From positions 31,193 through 95,192 of the forward strand of contig NZ_JAAQPI010000021.1 of NCBI RefSeq assembly GCF_011683955.1: a stretch of DNA of 64,000 bases. The letters run 5' to 3'. Below the pieces are notes generated by a model. It worked only from the letters and a program-made list of their open reading frames with translations, did no database searches and had not been told where the DNA came from. The position numbers and the translations under genes were made by a program. This DNA is from Pseudomaricurvus alkylphenolicus (GTDB taxonomy: Bacteria; Pseudomonadota; Gammaproteobacteria; Pseudomonadales; Cellvibrionaceae). Below, in pieces: positions 7,833 through 15,915 of the stretch; the stretch's first letter is position 1; each line of letters begins with the position of its first letter.

Positions 7833-9542
7833 CTAAAGCGCAGGTTCCGTGGTCTTCTCGGTTTGATCTGTGCCTGCGGAAATTGATGGCTTCGACTGCA
7901 CGGCCGCATTAATAACCGCTTGCAGCGACGCACCGACGATGTCTTTGTTTCGGGCAACGCCGATATACCGTTGATTATCGACAGATACCAGAACATAGGT
8001 CATGGCCTGCGAATCCGTGCCGGTGTGCAGCGCATGCTCACTGTAATCGAGAATCTCCACGTGTTTGCCAAAGCGTGTTTGCCAGGCGCTAGTGAGCGCG
8101 CTGATGGCTCCAGCGCCTCGTCCCTGTAAACAGACATTCTCCCGGCCATAGTTGAAGTGCAAAGTCAGAGAGTCCAGGCCCTGATTCTGACTGGCATCCT
8201 GTTCGAGCGTAAAATTACACAGGGCATTATCGCTGGAGCAAGCGAGATAAGACTGTTCGAACACCGCCCAGATTTGCTCCGGACTCAGTTCGCCTGCCAT
8301 CGCCTCTGCTTTGGCCTGTACCTTGCGACTGGCATCGATCTGCATCCAGCGCGGCAGCTGCAAATTATAGTCGTTCTCCAATACCCAAGAGACGCCTCCC
8401 TTGCCTGACTGACTGTTGATGCGAATGACGGCTTCGTAACTGCGACCCAAATCTGCGGGGTCAATGGGGAGGTAGGCAACATCCCACAATTCGTTGGGCT
8501 CTTGTATCGCCATGCATTTCTTAATGGCATCCTGATGACTTCCGGAAAATGCCGTAAACACCAAGTCTCCGGCATAGGGATGCCTTGGGTGTAATGGAAT
8601 GTTGGTACATTGCTCGACGACGGCGATAATTTCGTCCATCTGAGACAGGTTCAAACATGGATCCACGCCCTGGCTGTAAAGATTCATCGCCATGGTCACA
8701 ATATCCATGTTTCCAGTGCGCTCTCCATTACCCAGTAAGGTTCCTTCAACACGATCGGCACCTGCCAATACGCCCAGTTCGGCAGCCGCCACCGCACATC
8801 CGCGATCGTTATGGGTGTGGAGGGAAACTTTGTATTCTTCGCGATAGCGGCTGGTCTGACAAAAGTACTCCACCTGATCGGCATACACATTGGGACTGGC
8901 ACATTCTACCGTTGCCGGCAGGTTGATGATCATGGGGCAGCCGGATTCGCGCCATTCAGCAATGACAGCATCACAGACTTCCACTGCATAGTCCGTTTCG
9001 GTCAGGCTGAAACTTTCAGGTGAATACTGGAACGACCATTGTGTCTGAGGATGTTGGGCGGCATAGTCGCGAACCCAACGTGCGCCCTGAATGGCGATGT
9101 CTTTAACGCCCTTCTTATCCAGCCCGAATACCTTTTCCCGTTGGGTGGGGTTGGTAGAGTTATACACGTGAACCACAGCTCTCTTGGCTCCGGCCAGGGC
9201 CTCAAAGCTGCGGGCGATTAACGCTTCCCGAGACTGCACCAGCACCTGGATCGTCACATCGTCGGGGATTCGATCACCCTCGATCAGAGCACGTACAAAA
9301 TCGTAGTCCGGCTGCGAAGCAGACGGAAATCCCACTTCGATTTCCTTAAATCCTACTTTTACCAATAAATCCCACAGACGCAGTTTCTGCTCCACTGACA
9401 TGGGTTCCACCAGTGCTTGGTTACCATCTCTCAGGTCGACGGAGCACCAGTCGGGCGCCACATCGAGTGTGCGGCTGGGCCATTGTCTGTTGTTAAGGGC
9501 GGGACGGACGGCGGGTTGATACTTGCGATGGTCAAAACTCAT
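7833..9542 (-). CDS. leuA: 2-isopropylmalate synthase
   Basis: Catalyses the first committed step of leucine biosynthesis, condensing acetyl-CoA with 2-oxoisovalerate. The HMGL-type TIM barrel begins with the metal-binding DLRDGNQAL motif (about residue 37) and carries SLHTHNDRG (about 240) and GNGERTGN (about 270). The C-terminal half contains the linker and the LeuA allosteric domain that mediates leucine feedback (SLTLHFNYG onward). At about 569 aa it belongs to the long LeuA type found in many proteobacteria. I chose ATG at 9542 (MSFDHRKY); an in-frame ATG at 9608 would add a Pro-rich, unlikely extension. It diverges from an Lrp-type regulator. Finding a single biosynthetic leuA beside plasmid replication genes suggests a chromid or a chromosomally integrated plasmid. 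Confidence 0.95.
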   Translation of the reverse strand: MSFDHRKYQPAVRPALNNRQWPSRTLDVAPDWCSVDLRDGNQALVEPMSVEQKLRLWDLLVKVGFKEIEVGFPSASQPDYDFVRALIEGDRIPDDVTIQVLVQSREALIARSFEALAGAKRAVVHVYNSTNPTQREKVFGLDKKGVKDIAIQGARWVRDYAAQHPQTQWSFQYSPESFSLTETDYAVEVCDAVIAEWRESGCPMIINLPATVECASPNVYADQVEYFCQTSRYREEYKVSLHTHNDRGCAVAAAELGVLAGADRVEGTLLGNGERTGNMDIVTMAMNLYSQGVDPCLNLSQMDEIIAVVEQCTNIPLHPRHPYAGDLVFTAFSGSHQDAIKKCMAIQEPNELWDVAYLPIDPADLGRSYEAVIRINSQSGKGGVSWVLENDYNLQLPRWMQIDASRKVQAKAEAMAGELSPEQIWAVFEQSYLACSSDNALCNFTLEQDASQNQGLDSLTLHFNYGRENVCLQGRGAGAISALTSAWQTRFGKHVEILDYSEHALHTGTDSQAMTYVLVSVDNQRYIGVARNKDIVGASLQAVINAAVQSKPSISAGTDQTEKTTEPAL

Positions 9543-9771
9543 GGTGTGGATAGCCTGTGGCAGGTGGGGTGGGAAAGGGGAGCCCGGTAAACCGGGCTTT
9601 TCCGTCATTGAAGATTCCGGGTAGGAATCGGGTCACGCAATCGGGCCGCGGGGTGATGCAGGCCTTTTGGCGATGGGCCGGAGCGGTAACTCCAATGTTT
9701 GTAAAGTGTATGGCAGGCGTTGGGGTCAATGATTGCGAATCTGCTGCTCCAAGGGATTGATTTTCATTGAA

Positions 9772-9801
9772 TATTGCTCAAAAATAAATAATTGGGCAAT
9801 A
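9772..9801. promoter_or_regulatory. Lrp/AsnC-like operator
   Basis: Inverted arms TATTGCTCAA and TTGGGCAATA (9 of 10 positions match) flank a 10-bp A/T-only centre, the form of an Lrp/AsnC-type site. It lies 54 bp before lrp and within the leuA-lrp divergent region, so it could serve autoregulation and control of leuA. Confidence 0.5.
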
Positions 9802-9854
9802 ATCTGCTTTAATTGTTGTAGTTCAGCATTTTTCTGAGGTTTGACGTTAACTCT

Positions 9855-10331
9855 ATGGCAGAAATCACTCAAAAACTGGATCGCTACGATCGCCAAATCC
9901 TAGAGGTACTGCAAAACGATGCCCGTCTGAGTAACCAGGACCTGGCGGATCGCATCGGACTATCGCCGTCTCCTTGCTTACGTCGAGTCAAGCGTCTGGA
10001 GGAAATCGGGTTGATCAATGGTTATCGGGCGATGCTCAATGCCCGTTCATTGGGTCTGAAATTGATGGCTTTTATCCATATCAGTATGGATAGACATACG
10101 CCGGATCGCTTTGAGCTGTTTGAATCTCACGTGCTGGAGTTGCCGGAAGTGTTGGAATGCCACTTGATTACGGGGCAGGACGCAGACTATATGCTTAAGG
10201 TCATCGTTGAGGATATGGACGAATTCCAACGACTGCTGTTGGAGCAGATTACCCGTATCGACGGGGTTACTGGCGTCAATTCCAGTTTTGTTCTCAAGTC
10301 CCCGGCGAATCGTACGGCTTTACCGATATAA
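9855..10331 (+). CDS. Lrp/AsnC family transcriptional regulator
   Basis: A 158-aa regulator with an N-terminal helix-turn-helix (LDRYDRQILEVLQ, then LSNQDLADRIGLSPSPCLRR, residues about 7-45) and a C-terminal RAM ligand-binding/oligomerisation domain (about 70-145) with the conserved HLITGQDADYMLKV segment. Lrp-family proteins respond to amino acids, often leucine. Divergence from leuA suggests it controls leucine synthesis, although LeuA neighbourhood alone does not prove the effector. An inverted repeat with an A/T core lies in the shared promoter region. An atypical spacer (GAGGTTTGACGTTAACTCT) precedes the ATG. Confidence 0.92.
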   Translation: MAEITQKLDRYDRQILEVLQNDARLSNQDLADRIGLSPSPCLRRVKRLEEIGLINGYRAMLNARSLGLKLMAFIHISMDRHTPDRFELFESHVLELPEVLECHLITGQDADYMLKVIVEDMDEFQRLLLEQITRIDGVTGVNSSFVLKSPANRTALPI

Positions 10332-10398
10332 ATGCTGACTCTTGGGAGGAGTTGGAGGAAAGTTGTTGGCGCTGTGATTATTAACGCGATGAACAGCA

Positions 10399-10430
10399 AA
10401 TGGCGATGATGCTTCACAATCATCGCCATT
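10399..10430. terminator. Bidirectional hairpin between convergent genes
   Basis: A perfect 12-bp stem AATGGCGATGAT / ATCATCGCCATT with an 8-nt loop lies between the lrp stop and the stop of the minus-strand 134-aa gene. There is no strong T run on the plus strand, so termination is likely but not certain. Confidence 0.6.
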
Positions 10431-10455
10431 GTAGGTTATAGAATTTTCGTGGCTT

Positions 10456-10860
10456 CTAAGCCGCAGAACGACTTGGCAATGTATAACTGATGGGGCGAGT
10501 TTGATCTTTTATTGACCAGCCCTGAGCGATATCCTCGCAGGCGCTGTAATAGCGTTGCCCGGCAAACCCACGAATGCGGGCCTTCTCTGACTCGAACCAT
10601 TCCGCTTCAAAAGCCAATTCCACCTCATTGAGCCCCAAGTAAAACTGACAGTCGTTGTCATCCTCGATCAGAAACCAGTACAGACTGCAGTCATCAATGG
10701 AGTATTCAACACCGCGCTCATAGAGGGCTTCAGTGATATTACGCAGGGCGGGGTCCCGCTTTTCGAGGCCACTATTGAGCACTTTGGCACCCTGGTATTC
10801 AAAACCCGGATTTCCGTGATAGATGGACTTCAGGCGAACAGCAATTACTTTCACGATCAT
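10456..10860 (-). CDS. Hypothetical protein, 134 aa
   Basis: A 134-aa acidic soluble protein with alternating hydrophobic/polar segments that suggest a mixed alpha/beta fold (MIVKVIAVRLKSIYHGNPGF, later DDCSLYWFLIEDDNDCQFYL). No signal peptide, membrane helix or motif I recognise. It is convergent with lrp. A stretch of about 530 bp with only gene debris lies upstream of its start. Confidence 0.6.
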   Translation of the reverse strand: MIVKVIAVRLKSIYHGNPGFEYQGAKVLNSGLEKRDPALRNITEALYERGVEYSIDDCSLYWFLIEDDNDCQFYLGLNEVELAFEAEWFESEKARIRGFAGQRYYSACEDIAQGWSIKDQTRPISYTLPSRSAA

Positions 10861-11039
10861 ATGAGAATATAGCCATGTGGAATTTGGTGGTTGCGGCGGA
10901 TTTTAACACATAGTGATTTGTGGAGAGAAGTCGTATACGCGCCATCTGTTCGCAGCTGTGGATCGATCCACTTACACTGCTTGGCGATAAATTACTTGTT
11001 CTGCTCGCGGAGACTCCAAATTAATCACTCCTGTCATCC

Positions 11040-11228
11040 TCAATGAACGCGGGCAATCTTTTCCCTGTCCTGTGCGTAATCGAAAAGTTTAAAACAGAAG
11101 AGTCGTTCCTGGCCTGGACGGTCGATGTGATCATTCGACACTGACAGGTCAAACAACTCGGCCGGCGTGTTGCCATAAATCTCAATTAAAGCATTTGCCT
11201 GATTGCCGTCAGCAAAAGGATATGAGCA
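11040..11228 (-). pseudogene. Orphan coding remnant in 10.86-11.39 kb gap
   Basis: About 60 codons are open on the minus strand without a credible start, ending RLFCFKLFDYAQDREKIARVH and then TGA. The composition looks like protein-coding sequence (ALIEIYGNTPAELFDLS), but I cannot assign a family. It is the only coding-like stretch in the gene-free region 10861-11387 and fits the decayed character of this neighbourhood. Confidence 0.3.
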
Positions 11229-11387
11229 GAGGGATCATCTGCTGCTGGATAATCAGGAAAAATCAGGAATGACTGATAGATGTGGTTGAGACGAAACCAG
11301 GGCGGTTTTCGAACTCAAGCAAATACGAGCGCATCCACGACCAATATGGTATAAAACCGCCCTAATACCGTAAGTAAGAGAATACCC

Positions 11388-11768
11388 GTGGTTGAATGCG
11401 AAATAATGGGCGAGGGGTTGCTCCCCGTATCGGACGGAGAAGGCGACGAAGGTATCGCCATGGTACGGATACGCGAGCGCCGCTCGCGGTTGGAGTTTGC
11501 CGTACCAGCCGGTGCACTGCGCTCAGGTCAACCGATTGTCTCACCCTATGGAGGTGGTACCGTGGTATTTGAAGGGCAGCCACGCCCAAATGATTTGCTG
11601 CAGGCCGATTTGATGGCGGGGCACTTTGGCATCACTGGTGAGCATCCCGACCACCCGCTGGAGGACTGGCGTGAGGCTGTCGCCGAGGAGGAGACGCGGG
11701 ATTCCTACTGGAACTGGGTGGCGCGGGAGATCAAGAATACCCAACAGGATTTTTTTGAGTTGCAGTAG
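11388..11768 (+). CDS. Hypothetical protein, 126 aa, duplicated elsewhere
   Basis: A 126-aa acidic protein, probably cytoplasmic, with an N-terminal beta-rich part (MVRIRERRSRLEFAVPAGAL) and a C-terminal helical part (HPDHPLEDWREAVAEEET). The start is GTG with a weak ribosome-binding site; ATG at 11406 is an alternative. No family recognised. A decayed copy of the second half of this gene lies at 47015-47186 beside the giant repeat protein, and a decayed fragment of that protein's 3' end follows this gene at 11786-11885. The ancestral arrangement therefore was this gene convergent with the giant gene. Confidence 0.6.
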   Translation: MVECEIMGEGLLPVSDGEGDEGIAMVRIRERRSRLEFAVPAGALRSGQPIVSPYGGGTVVFEGQPRPNDLLQADLMAGHFGITGEHPDHPLEDWREAVAEEETRDSYWNWVAREIKNTQQDFFELQ

Positions 11769-11785
11769 GGGACGTCTAAGTGCCT

Positions 11786-11885
11786 CATCTTCTATAATTC
11801 CGGTCAGAGTCAGGGGGCATGGTCAAAAGCGTAGCCAATAATATCTCAGGCAAGATCGGCGGATGAGGCGTCGCTGGTCACACTG
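11786..11885 (-). pseudogene. Decayed copy of giant repeat protein 3' end
   Basis: Read on the minus strand this gives VTSDASSADLA-stop-DIIGYAFDHAP-stop, which aligns with VSSDASSVDIAKDIIDYAFEHDP in the intact tail at 47194-47502. At least three in-frame stops are present. With the 126-aa gene it forms one of two partial copies of the same locus in this window. Confidence 0.8.
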
Positions 11886-11978
11886 CCCCATCGTTTGATC
11901 CACCTCAATACACCTGGCCCATCCGTTTGTCATACTGATGCTGCTCCAAGAACCCAGTCAGATCTGAAGGAGGTCAGT

Positions 11979-12404
11979 ATGAGCTTAATTCCACGCAACT
12001 CCTTGTTTGATTTTGATCATTTCTTCGACCACTTCCGGGCACCCGAAGTGTTCAATGACAATGTCAGTGGAACATTCAGCCCGCGCATCGAAGTCAAGGA
12101 AAAGAAAGGCCACTATGTGATTAGCGCTGAACTGCCCGGAGTTGACAAGGACGACGTTCATGTCACTCTTGAACACGGCATTCTCACTCTGGAAGCCGAG
12201 AGCCACCAAGAAGACAAGGAAGAAAAAGACGGACGAATCATTCGCCAGGAGCGCCGTTACGGCAAATTTGTCCGCAGTTTTAACCTGGGCCACGATGTTC
12301 AGGAAAAGGACATTAGCGCCAAGTTCAACAACGGCGTGCTGACTCTCAGCGTACCAAAGCACGAGTCTCCTGTGGAGTCCAGTCGTCGTATCAGCATTCA
12401 GTGA
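11979..12404 (+). CDS. Small heat-shock protein Hsp20
   Basis: A 141-aa member of the alpha-crystallin/Hsp20 family, an ATP-independent chaperone that holds unfolding proteins. The N-terminal part (MSLIPRNSLFDFDHFFDHF) is aromatic-rich as usual. The alpha-crystallin domain (about 40-130) carries SAELPGVDKDDVHVTLEHG and FNNGVLTLSVPK, and the A-x-x-x-n-GvL motif is intact. I chose ATG at 11979 because of the perfect GAAGGAGG ribosome-binding site just before it; an upstream in-frame ATG at 11895 has no such site. A GC-rich hairpin follows. Confidence 0.93.
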   Translation: MSLIPRNSLFDFDHFFDHFRAPEVFNDNVSGTFSPRIEVKEKKGHYVISAELPGVDKDDVHVTLEHGILTLEAESHQEDKEEKDGRIIRQERRYGKFVRSFNLGHDVQEKDISAKFNNGVLTLSVPKHESPVESSRRISIQ

Positions 12405-12415
12405 GTCTTCACATC

Positions 12416-12446
12416 GTGCCTGCGGTAGCGGTTTGGCCGCAGGCAC
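12416..12446. terminator. Hairpin between hsp20 and ECF sigma gene
   Basis: A 10-bp perfect stem GTGCCTGCGG / CCGCAGGCAC with an 11-nt loop just after the hsp20 stop and before the stop of the convergent sigma-factor gene. There is no long T run. Confidence 0.65.
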
Positions 12447-12482
12447 TTCGTCAAAACCACCTTACATAAATTCCCTACAGAA

Positions 12483-13385
12483 TCATTGAAACGCGCTCAA
12501 CTTTTCTGGGTTCCGAACCACGTAGATCTCACTAATCATTCCATCGCGTAACTCAAAACTAAACGCCGACACAGGTTCACCACCCATATAGAGCACAAAT
12601 CCGGGGGCTCCGTTAAACCAGTATTCCTTAAGGGCCACGCTGCCACTCGGCTCAGCAGCCGTAGAGGCATGTACCACCTTGACCAGAAATGTGGCCACCT
12701 CATTTCTGCCCCGCAGAACTCTCCGTGCAGCGGACACCTTGCCACCACCATCGGACCGAAAGCCAACGTCTTCCACCAATAGCTGGGTCAAGGCTTCCAT
12801 ATCGCCGGTCTGTACCGCGCCAAAAAACGCTGACGACAGCTTACGCAGCGCGTCGGTACTGGCGCTCTGTTCCCGTTCCGGGGAGCGCAAGCTGTTTCTG
12901 GCGCGACTGGCGAGTTTTCGGCACGCCGGTGCACTTTTGTCCAACATGGTGGCGATGTCGTTAAAGTCAAACTGGAAAACATCGTGCAGGATAAAAGCGG
13001 CCCGCTCGGAGGGCGAGAGGCGCTCCAGCGTGAGCATCAAGGCGATGGAGATACTTTGGTCCAGTTCGTATTGTCCCTGAGGTGTATGGTCATGCTCTAC
13101 ATAGGGTTCCGGCAGCCAGGGTCCCAAATAGCTTTCCCGCTGAACTCGGGCGCTTTTCAGGTAGTCCAGGGCCAGATTGGTGGTGACCCGGGCCAGCCAG
13201 TCGGAGGTCGAGTCAATGGTTTGTTGATCCGCCGCTGTCCACCGCAGATAGGTTTCATGCACAATGTCTTCTGCCTCAGAGCGGGAACCCGTGAGGCGAT
13301 AGGCCAAGCCCATTAACCGATTGCGTTGTTGTTCGAACAACTGGGTCGGGTCAGCTGCCTGGTTGGCTGAGGCTGGGTGGTTCAT
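12483..13385 (-). CDS. ECF41-type RNA polymerase sigma factor with SnoaL domain
   Basis: A 300-aa extracytoplasmic-function sigma factor. Region 2 spans about residues 13-95 (GLAYRLTGSRSEAEDIVHET) and region 4 about 125-175 (LSPSERAAFILHDVFQFDF). An extra C-terminal SnoaL-like domain (about 185-300) ends in VVRNPEKLSAF, close to the NPDKL signature of ECF41/SigJ factors; in that group the C-terminal domain is fused in place of a separate anti-sigma factor. ECF41 genes usually sit beside a carboxymuconolactone decarboxylase, epimerase or oxidoreductase. None is present here; the neighbour is a TetR repressor gene 86 bp upstream on the same strand. Its target promoter cannot be identified from the window. 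Confidence 0.88.
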   Translation of the reverse strand: MNHPASANQAADPTQLFEQQRNRLMGLAYRLTGSRSEAEDIVHETYLRWTAADQQTIDSTSDWLARVTTNLALDYLKSARVQRESYLGPWLPEPYVEHDHTPQGQYELDQSISIALMLTLERLSPSERAAFILHDVFQFDFNDIATMLDKSAPACRKLASRARNSLRSPEREQSASTDALRKLSSAFFGAVQTGDMEALTQLLVEDVGFRSDGGGKVSAARRVLRGRNEVATFLVKVVHASTAAEPSGSVALKEYWFNGAPGFVLYMGGEPVSAFSFELRDGMISEIYVVRNPEKLSAFQ

Positions 13386-13471
13386 GGATGTACCTCCGGG
13401 GTGTGGTGTTGAACTCGTCCTGTCATGATTGGACGAGTGAACGAGCAGAAATGTGACAATACCCCTCGCCG

Positions 13472-14083
13472 TTAGCCGACACCTAATACCAAATTCACCT
13501 TCTGTTTCAGATAAGAAAGCAACTTCTTATCCGGCACACCGGCACGTGCGCGAAACACCAGACCTTGCCGCAAGTCAAAGAGCAGTCGAGCCCGCTCCAG
13601 CGACGGAAAGTCCTCTGGCAACGTGCCCTTTTTAATTTCTGTATCAAAACGTCGCGCTATGCGTTTGTCCGTGGATGCGATGGCCGATTGCAGCAGTTCC
13701 GCTGCACCTTCCACCGTCTGAGTCGTGGTCGAGACACAGGACGCCAGAAAACAGCCTTTGGCCCCACTTTTGTGTTGCGTGGAATCGGCAATGGCCGCTT
13801 CGAAAAAGCCACGTACCGCTTTGCGGATGTCCGGCTCGTTTTCCAGCGTAACCAGAGGTCCACAGGTGTTGTTGCCGGTGTAGCTTTCAATGGCTTCCAG
13901 ATAGAGACCCCGCTTGTCGCCAAACTCCGCGTATAGGCTGGGGCTGTTGATGCCCATGGCCTCTGTGAGGTCCTTCATGGAGGCGCCGTCGTAGCCTTTT
14001 TCCCAGAACACGTCGATAGCCTTGCGTAGTACCTCTGCGCGGTCGAGTTTCTTGGGGCGCCCCACCTTTTTTGTGATGATCAT
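13472..14083 (-). CDS. TetR family transcriptional repressor
   Basis: A 203-aa one-component repressor. The N-terminal helix-turn-helix reads VLRKAIDVFWEKGYDGASMK, with SPSLYAEFGDKRGLY (residues about 18-65). The C-terminal helical domain (about 70-200) is the ligand-binding part. The KKVGRPKK start is typical. I chose ATG at 14083; the longer reading frames run through the operators. The start codon overlaps one of two matching palindromes, which strongly suggests autoregulation and repression of the divergent gene at 14153. That gene is an internally deleted peroxiredoxin-like gene, so the repressor has lost its neighbouring target. Confidence 0.9.
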   Translation of the reverse strand: MIITKKVGRPKKLDRAEVLRKAIDVFWEKGYDGASMKDLTEAMGINSPSLYAEFGDKRGLYLEAIESYTGNNTCGPLVTLENEPDIRKAVRGFFEAAIADSTQHKSGAKGCFLASCVSTTTQTVEGAAELLQSAIASTDKRIARRFDTEIKKGTLPEDFPSLERARLLFDLRQGLVFRARAGVPDKKLLSYLKQKVNLVLGVG

Positions 14084-14137
14084 TACAAAATTCTTGACTT
14101 TATCTTGTTGGAGGTATTTTATAATGATCATCACAAA
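14072..14137. promoter_or_regulatory. Two TetR operators and promoter
   Basis: TTGTGATGATCATTACAA at 14071-14088 and its inverted near-copy ATAATGATCATCACAA at 14121-14136 flank a TTGACT -35-like box (14094-14099). The second palindrome covers the likely -10 (TATAAT, 14120-14125) of the plus-strand gene and the first covers the tetR start. The spacer between the hexamers is 20 bp, longer than ideal. Confidence 0.75.
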
Positions 14138-14152
14138 ATTCAAGGAGCCCTT

Positions 14153-14368
14153 ATGACGACCACCAAACTGGCTGCCGGGCAGCCTTTTCCAGAGCTGAAT
14201 GTGACCAAATTGGGTGGTGGACACCTGACTTTGGGCAAGGTGCAATTGGTGGATATCTCCAACGCGCCTTTTGTACGGCCTGATCTACAGTCGCTGGTTA
14301 AAGGCCTGGCGTTTATTCGCAATCCGGAAAACAACTACCCTGTACGAGGAACTTACGGCGGCAGTTAA
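14153..14368 (+). pseudogene. Internally deleted peroxiredoxin-like (AhpC/TSA) gene
   Basis: The 71-aa open frame joins the N-terminus of an AhpC/TSA-type thioredoxin-fold protein (LAAGQPFPELNVTKLGGG) directly to a C-terminus of the same family (DISNAPFVRPDLQSLVKGLAFIRNPENNYPVRGTY). Full-length relatives are around 170-180 residues, so roughly 100 residues holding the catalytic cysteine are missing, in frame, with no stop codon. The protein cannot be a working peroxidase. It keeps its AAGGAGCC ribosome-binding site and its TetR operators. Its stop overlaps the stop of the convergent diguanylate cyclase gene by three bases. The family assignment is from memory of conserved ends. Confidence 0.75.
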
Positions 14369-15600
14369 TCAGCTGCCATAACTCTGTCTCGGCCTTGCGA
14401 CTTGGCCTTATAGAGGGCCAAGTCTGCACGATGCACCCAGTCATCTGTGGGCTCGTTGCTTTGGAGCTGAGCGGCACCAATAGAAGCCGTGATATGCAAG
14501 CAGCTTTCGCCAATATCCACCGGGTTGGTTTTGACCTGCTGCCGCAATCGTTCGGCCAGGTTGAGACTTTTGGTCATGTCCGTGTCAGGCAGTAATACAT
14601 AGAATTCCTCACCACCAACACGAAACAACCAGTCCTGATCTCTTAACTCAGCTTTGATCGTCTTTACCAACGACACCAACACTTGATTGCCAGCGGGGTG
14701 ACCGTGGTTGTCATTCACCACTTTAAAGTGATCCACATCCAGAATCAGTAAGGACAGTGCCTGGCCGGAACGTTGGTGACGACTGATTTCCTTATGCACC
14801 AGTCTATTAAAACTGCGAAGATTGTAGGCTCCGGTCAAGGCGTCGGTATTGGCAGATTCCGCCAACTGTTTGGCCAGCTGCTTGCGCTCGGTAATATCCA
14901 ACATCGCCCCCACCTGACCACCGACTCGGCCATCGGGGTGATAAAACACGGCCTTATGAAATTCAATGTCATGGAGTTTGCCGTCGGTGAACTTGACCTG
15001 GGTTTCATAGCGCTGCGTTCCGCCGGATTCCAGCAGGCTCTTATCGGCCTGGAAATACACATCCGCCAGCGCCTTGGGTTGAATATCATAAACGCTCTTT
15101 CCCAACAGCTGCTCGCGAGGCGGCCCAACCAGTTCACCCCAGGCGCGATTACAACCCCGGTAGATGCTGTGTTCGTCCTTATAGAAAATGGGTACAGGCA
15201 CCGCATCAATGACTGTTTGCAACAGCTGCAAATCGCTGAGGTCGTCATGTGGCAATTGCTGGTGGCGATGGGCCTTGGCCAGCAGGTAGTTGGCGAGCTG
15301 ATCCGTGTCAGTGATTGGCAGACACGCCTCCACACCCTGTTGCAAATACTGTGGACAGCGCTCCAGGCTCCAATCTTGCAGCAGGAGCAGCACCGGATGG
15401 CGATGACAGAGACTCGCCAGTCGATGATCAACGTCGCTTTCGGTAAGCAACAGGACATCGGTGGATTGGTCAAAGGCCTGTTCCAGACTGACCTGTTGCC
15501 ACTTAAGAGAGACGCCGGCGGCACGCAGTTTGTCGCTCAGCGATTGCTGCAGTGGCCCATCAAGCGATGGGAGGTGGAGTAGGGCCTGGGGTAGTGTCAT
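14365..15600 (-). CDS. PAS-GGDEF diguanylate cyclase
   Basis: An approximately 411-aa soluble signalling protein. Residues 1-125 resemble a degenerate receiver-like domain (LLLTESDVDHRLASL, VLLLLQDWSLE). A PAS domain (about 130-245) with VIDAVPVPIFYKDEHSIYRG and a following PAC segment (LDITERKQLAKQL) leads to a GGDEF domain (about 250-411). It has the active RVGGEEFYVLLPD motif near residue 328 and the NLRSFNRLVHKE start, so it should make c-di-GMP from two GTP. No inhibitory-site RxxD is obvious directly before GGEEF. There are no membrane segments. I chose ATG at 15600; the longer frame from 15660 adds a hydrophobic stretch without a ribosome-binding site. Confidence 0.88.
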   Translation of the reverse strand: MTLPQALLHLPSLDGPLQQSLSDKLRAAGVSLKWQQVSLEQAFDQSTDVLLLTESDVDHRLASLCHRHPVLLLLQDWSLERCPQYLQQGVEACLPITDTDQLANYLLAKAHRHQQLPHDDLSDLQLLQTVIDAVPVPIFYKDEHSIYRGCNRAWGELVGPPREQLLGKSVYDIQPKALADVYFQADKSLLESGGTQRYETQVKFTDGKLHDIEFHKAVFYHPDGRVGGQVGAMLDITERKQLAKQLAESANTDALTGAYNLRSFNRLVHKEISRHQRSGQALSLLILDVDHFKVVNDNHGHPAGNQVLVSLVKTIKAELRDQDWLFRVGGEEFYVLLPDTDMTKSLNLAERLRQQVKTNPVDIGESCLHITASIGAAQLQSNEPTDDWVHRADLALYKAKSQGRDRVMAAD

Positions 15601-15770
15601 AACAACAGCAGGGCCTGATTGAAAGCGAGTTATTGGTCTTAGTAGAAGGCATAGTAACATTTCTGTCGCTGGAAGATAAAGTCACGCCCATCCCTCCCGA
15701 TTCACTTGTTTTTACAAAAATCCCCTGTTTTTGTTCAAGAAAATCCAACGCCCCAAGCCTACATTATGAA

Positions 15771-15850
15771 CTGTCAGCTGGCAGTGCTCCTTCGTGCTTC
15801 ATCTCTTGGTCGGGAAAGGTGCGGGGCCTGCCAGCTGGCCTCTGACTGGC
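15771..15850. promoter_or_regulatory. Two CTGYCAGCTGGC palindromes upstream of BVMO
   Basis: CTGTCAGCTGGCAG (15771-15784) and CTGCCAGCTGGCC (15838-15850) are near-identical palindromic words with centres 67 bp apart, in the 315-bp gene-free region between the cyclase gene and the monooxygenase. They are candidate operators for the catabolic operon. Apart from them I see nothing in 15601-15915. Confidence 0.45.
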
Positions 15851-15915
15851 CTAAGCGCAAGTTTATTTAATGCCCTGACCAGAGTCGGGCTGATCATAAA
15901 AAACGGAGAAGTGTT

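Noticed and set aside
9532..9729. leuA leader peptide with attenuation
   Set aside because: The 65-aa frame has very few Leu codons and no run of them. The AGCCCGGT/ACCGGGCT hairpin at 9581-9598 has its T run on the strand opposite leuA, so it cannot terminate leuA transcripts.
14773..15582. 269-aa plus-strand frame inside the diguanylate cyclase gene
   Set aside because: Overlaps the PAS-GGDEF domains completely in antisense and shows no protein family.
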